A stretch of 64,000 bases of DNA from the NCBI RefSeq assembly GCF_004944975.1, contig NZ_SPQG01000006.1:22850-86849 (forward strand), read 5' to 3'. Source of the DNA: Halorhabdus amylolytica. GTDB lineage: Archaea; Halobacteriota; Halobacteria; Halobacteriales; Haloarculaceae. The number at the start of each line of letters is the position of its first letter. The first letter of the stretch is position 1. Below the pieces are notes generated by a model that was not told the origin of the DNA, did not search any database, and worked only from the letters and a program-made list of their open reading frames with translations. Positions 63,446 through 64,000 of the stretch are shown piece by piece. A program made the position numbers and the translations under genes.

Positions 63446-63835
63446 TCAGATGACGCGGTTCTGCAGGTAATCGAGGTGCTTGGCGTTGTAGACGATCTTG
63501 ACGTCGTCGGCGGAGGGGGTGCCGACGCAGGTCAACCGGACACCCTTGTCCTCGACTTCCTCGTCCGAGAGGATCTGCTGCATGTCCATGTCGATGTCGC
63601 CTTCCTTGACGATCGAGGCGCAGTTGGCACAGGCGCCGGCACGACACGAGAACGGCCAGTCGTAGCCCTGGGCCTCGGCGGCTTCGAGGATGTACTCGCC
63701 CTCGGCGACGTCGATGGTGCCGTGATCCTCCTCGTCCAGGCCGGCCTCGCCGGCCTTCTCGAAGAGGTCGTCGTCGTCCATGTCCCAGCCGTGATCGTCC
63801 AGCACTTCGTAGTTGAGGTATTCTACAGTGGGCAT
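63446..63835 (-). CDS. Halophilic 2Fe-2S ferredoxin
   Basis: 129-residue plant-type [2Fe-2S] ferredoxin, electron carrier for 2-oxoacid oxidoreductases and other enzymes. Cluster ligands: CRAGACANC and LTCVG. The ~25-residue acidic N-terminal extension ([27 protein letters not shown]) is the known halophilic adaptation domain. ATG 63835 ([14 protein letters not shown]) matches Halobacterium/Haloarcula ferredoxins. Confidence 0.96.
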   Translation of the reverse strand: MPTVEYLNYEVLDDHGWDMDDDDLFEKAGEAGLDEEDHGTIDVAEGEYILEAAEAQGYDWPFSCRAGACANCASIVKEGDIDMDMQQILSDEEVEDKGVRLTCVGTPSADDVKIVYNAKHLDYLQNRVI

Positions 63836-64000
63836 CAGGACCAGGGTACACACCCCTGACTGTTAACTTTGCTGTTCGAAACGGATCTATCAGAGATGAT
63901 TGCCGGTTCAGTGTTCCTGTCTCTATTTCGTATTTGCCGCTCGCGTGTTGCTCGCGCCTCTCACGGGTCGCTACGCTCCCCGTTCGAGAGTTCGGCGACC
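63836..64000. other. Right-edge intergenic stretch
   Basis: 165 bp upstream of the ferredoxin gene with no gene in it. AT-rich TGTTAACTTTGC near 63861 may be part of the ferredoxin promoter. The last ~60 bases (CGCTCGCGTGTTGCTCGCG...) look like the edge of a GC-rich repeat-like stretch. Confidence 0.3.

Overview
The window is chromosomal DNA from a halophilic archaeon (class Halobacteria). The support is high GC, strongly acidic proteins, Tat-type lipoprotein signals, archaeal information-processing genes (Orc1/Cdc6, both PolD subunits, RPA3, archaeal LeuRS, TiaS) and the haloarchaeal sugar regulator GfcR. A GH3 glucosidase and a KDG-type aldolase/kinase pair fit a sugar-degrading genus such as Halorhabdus, but the genus is a guess.

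Layout. 0-4 kb: end of a dipeptide-type ABC locus with a fused double ATPase. 4-8.3 kb: ModE-like regulator divergent from wtpABC (molybdate/tungstate uptake), with a palindromic operator between them. 8.3-15 kb: TrmO, SDR reductase, MFS transporter, SerB-like phosphatase, sugar acetyltransferase, esterase, MetY. 15-26.7 kb: a replication core with PolD small subunit, signal peptidase, orc1, an AT-rich origin with two inverted ORB boxes, oapABC/arvABC, a PPC protein and PolD large subunit. 26.9-30 kb: PfkB kinase, BtpA-like protein, PhoU-like protein, GNAT-like protein. 30.3-35.2 kb: an accessory island of three related polytopic VirB6/TrbL-like membrane proteins, an acidic partner and a broken cassette. 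35.3-42.9 kb: TRAM protein, divergent SDR, ABC-2 exporter, rpa3-rpap3, RHH regulator. 43.1-44.2 kb: tRNA-His, a frameshifted HNH endonuclease and an orphan ORB box. 44.7-54.7 kb: LeuRS, GH3 beta-glucosidase, TiaS, HTH regulator, UDP-GlcNAc 2-epimerase, SMR pump. 55-60.7 kb: KDG/KDPG-type aldolase divergent from KDG kinase, glutaredoxin, purine permease, GfcR, PyrE. 60.7-64 kb: coiled-coil protein, HisI, prepilin peptidase, 2Fe-2S ferredoxin.

How it works together. The origin block puts initiator, origin, replicative polymerase subunits and the small-GTPase trio side by side. The aldolase, KDG kinase and GfcR make a semi-phosphorylative Entner-Doudoroff module, to which the GH3 enzyme could supply glucose.

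Non-coding structure is rich. There are three ~82-bp terminal-inverted-repeat elements, each bordered by TGA; two of them supply the host gene's stop codon. Five loci carry short direct repeats just 3' of a gene. Two ORB-like boxes lie outside the origin. The PolD large subunit has an AT-rich codon patch beginning at a classical intein site. The least explained block is the VirB6-like island.
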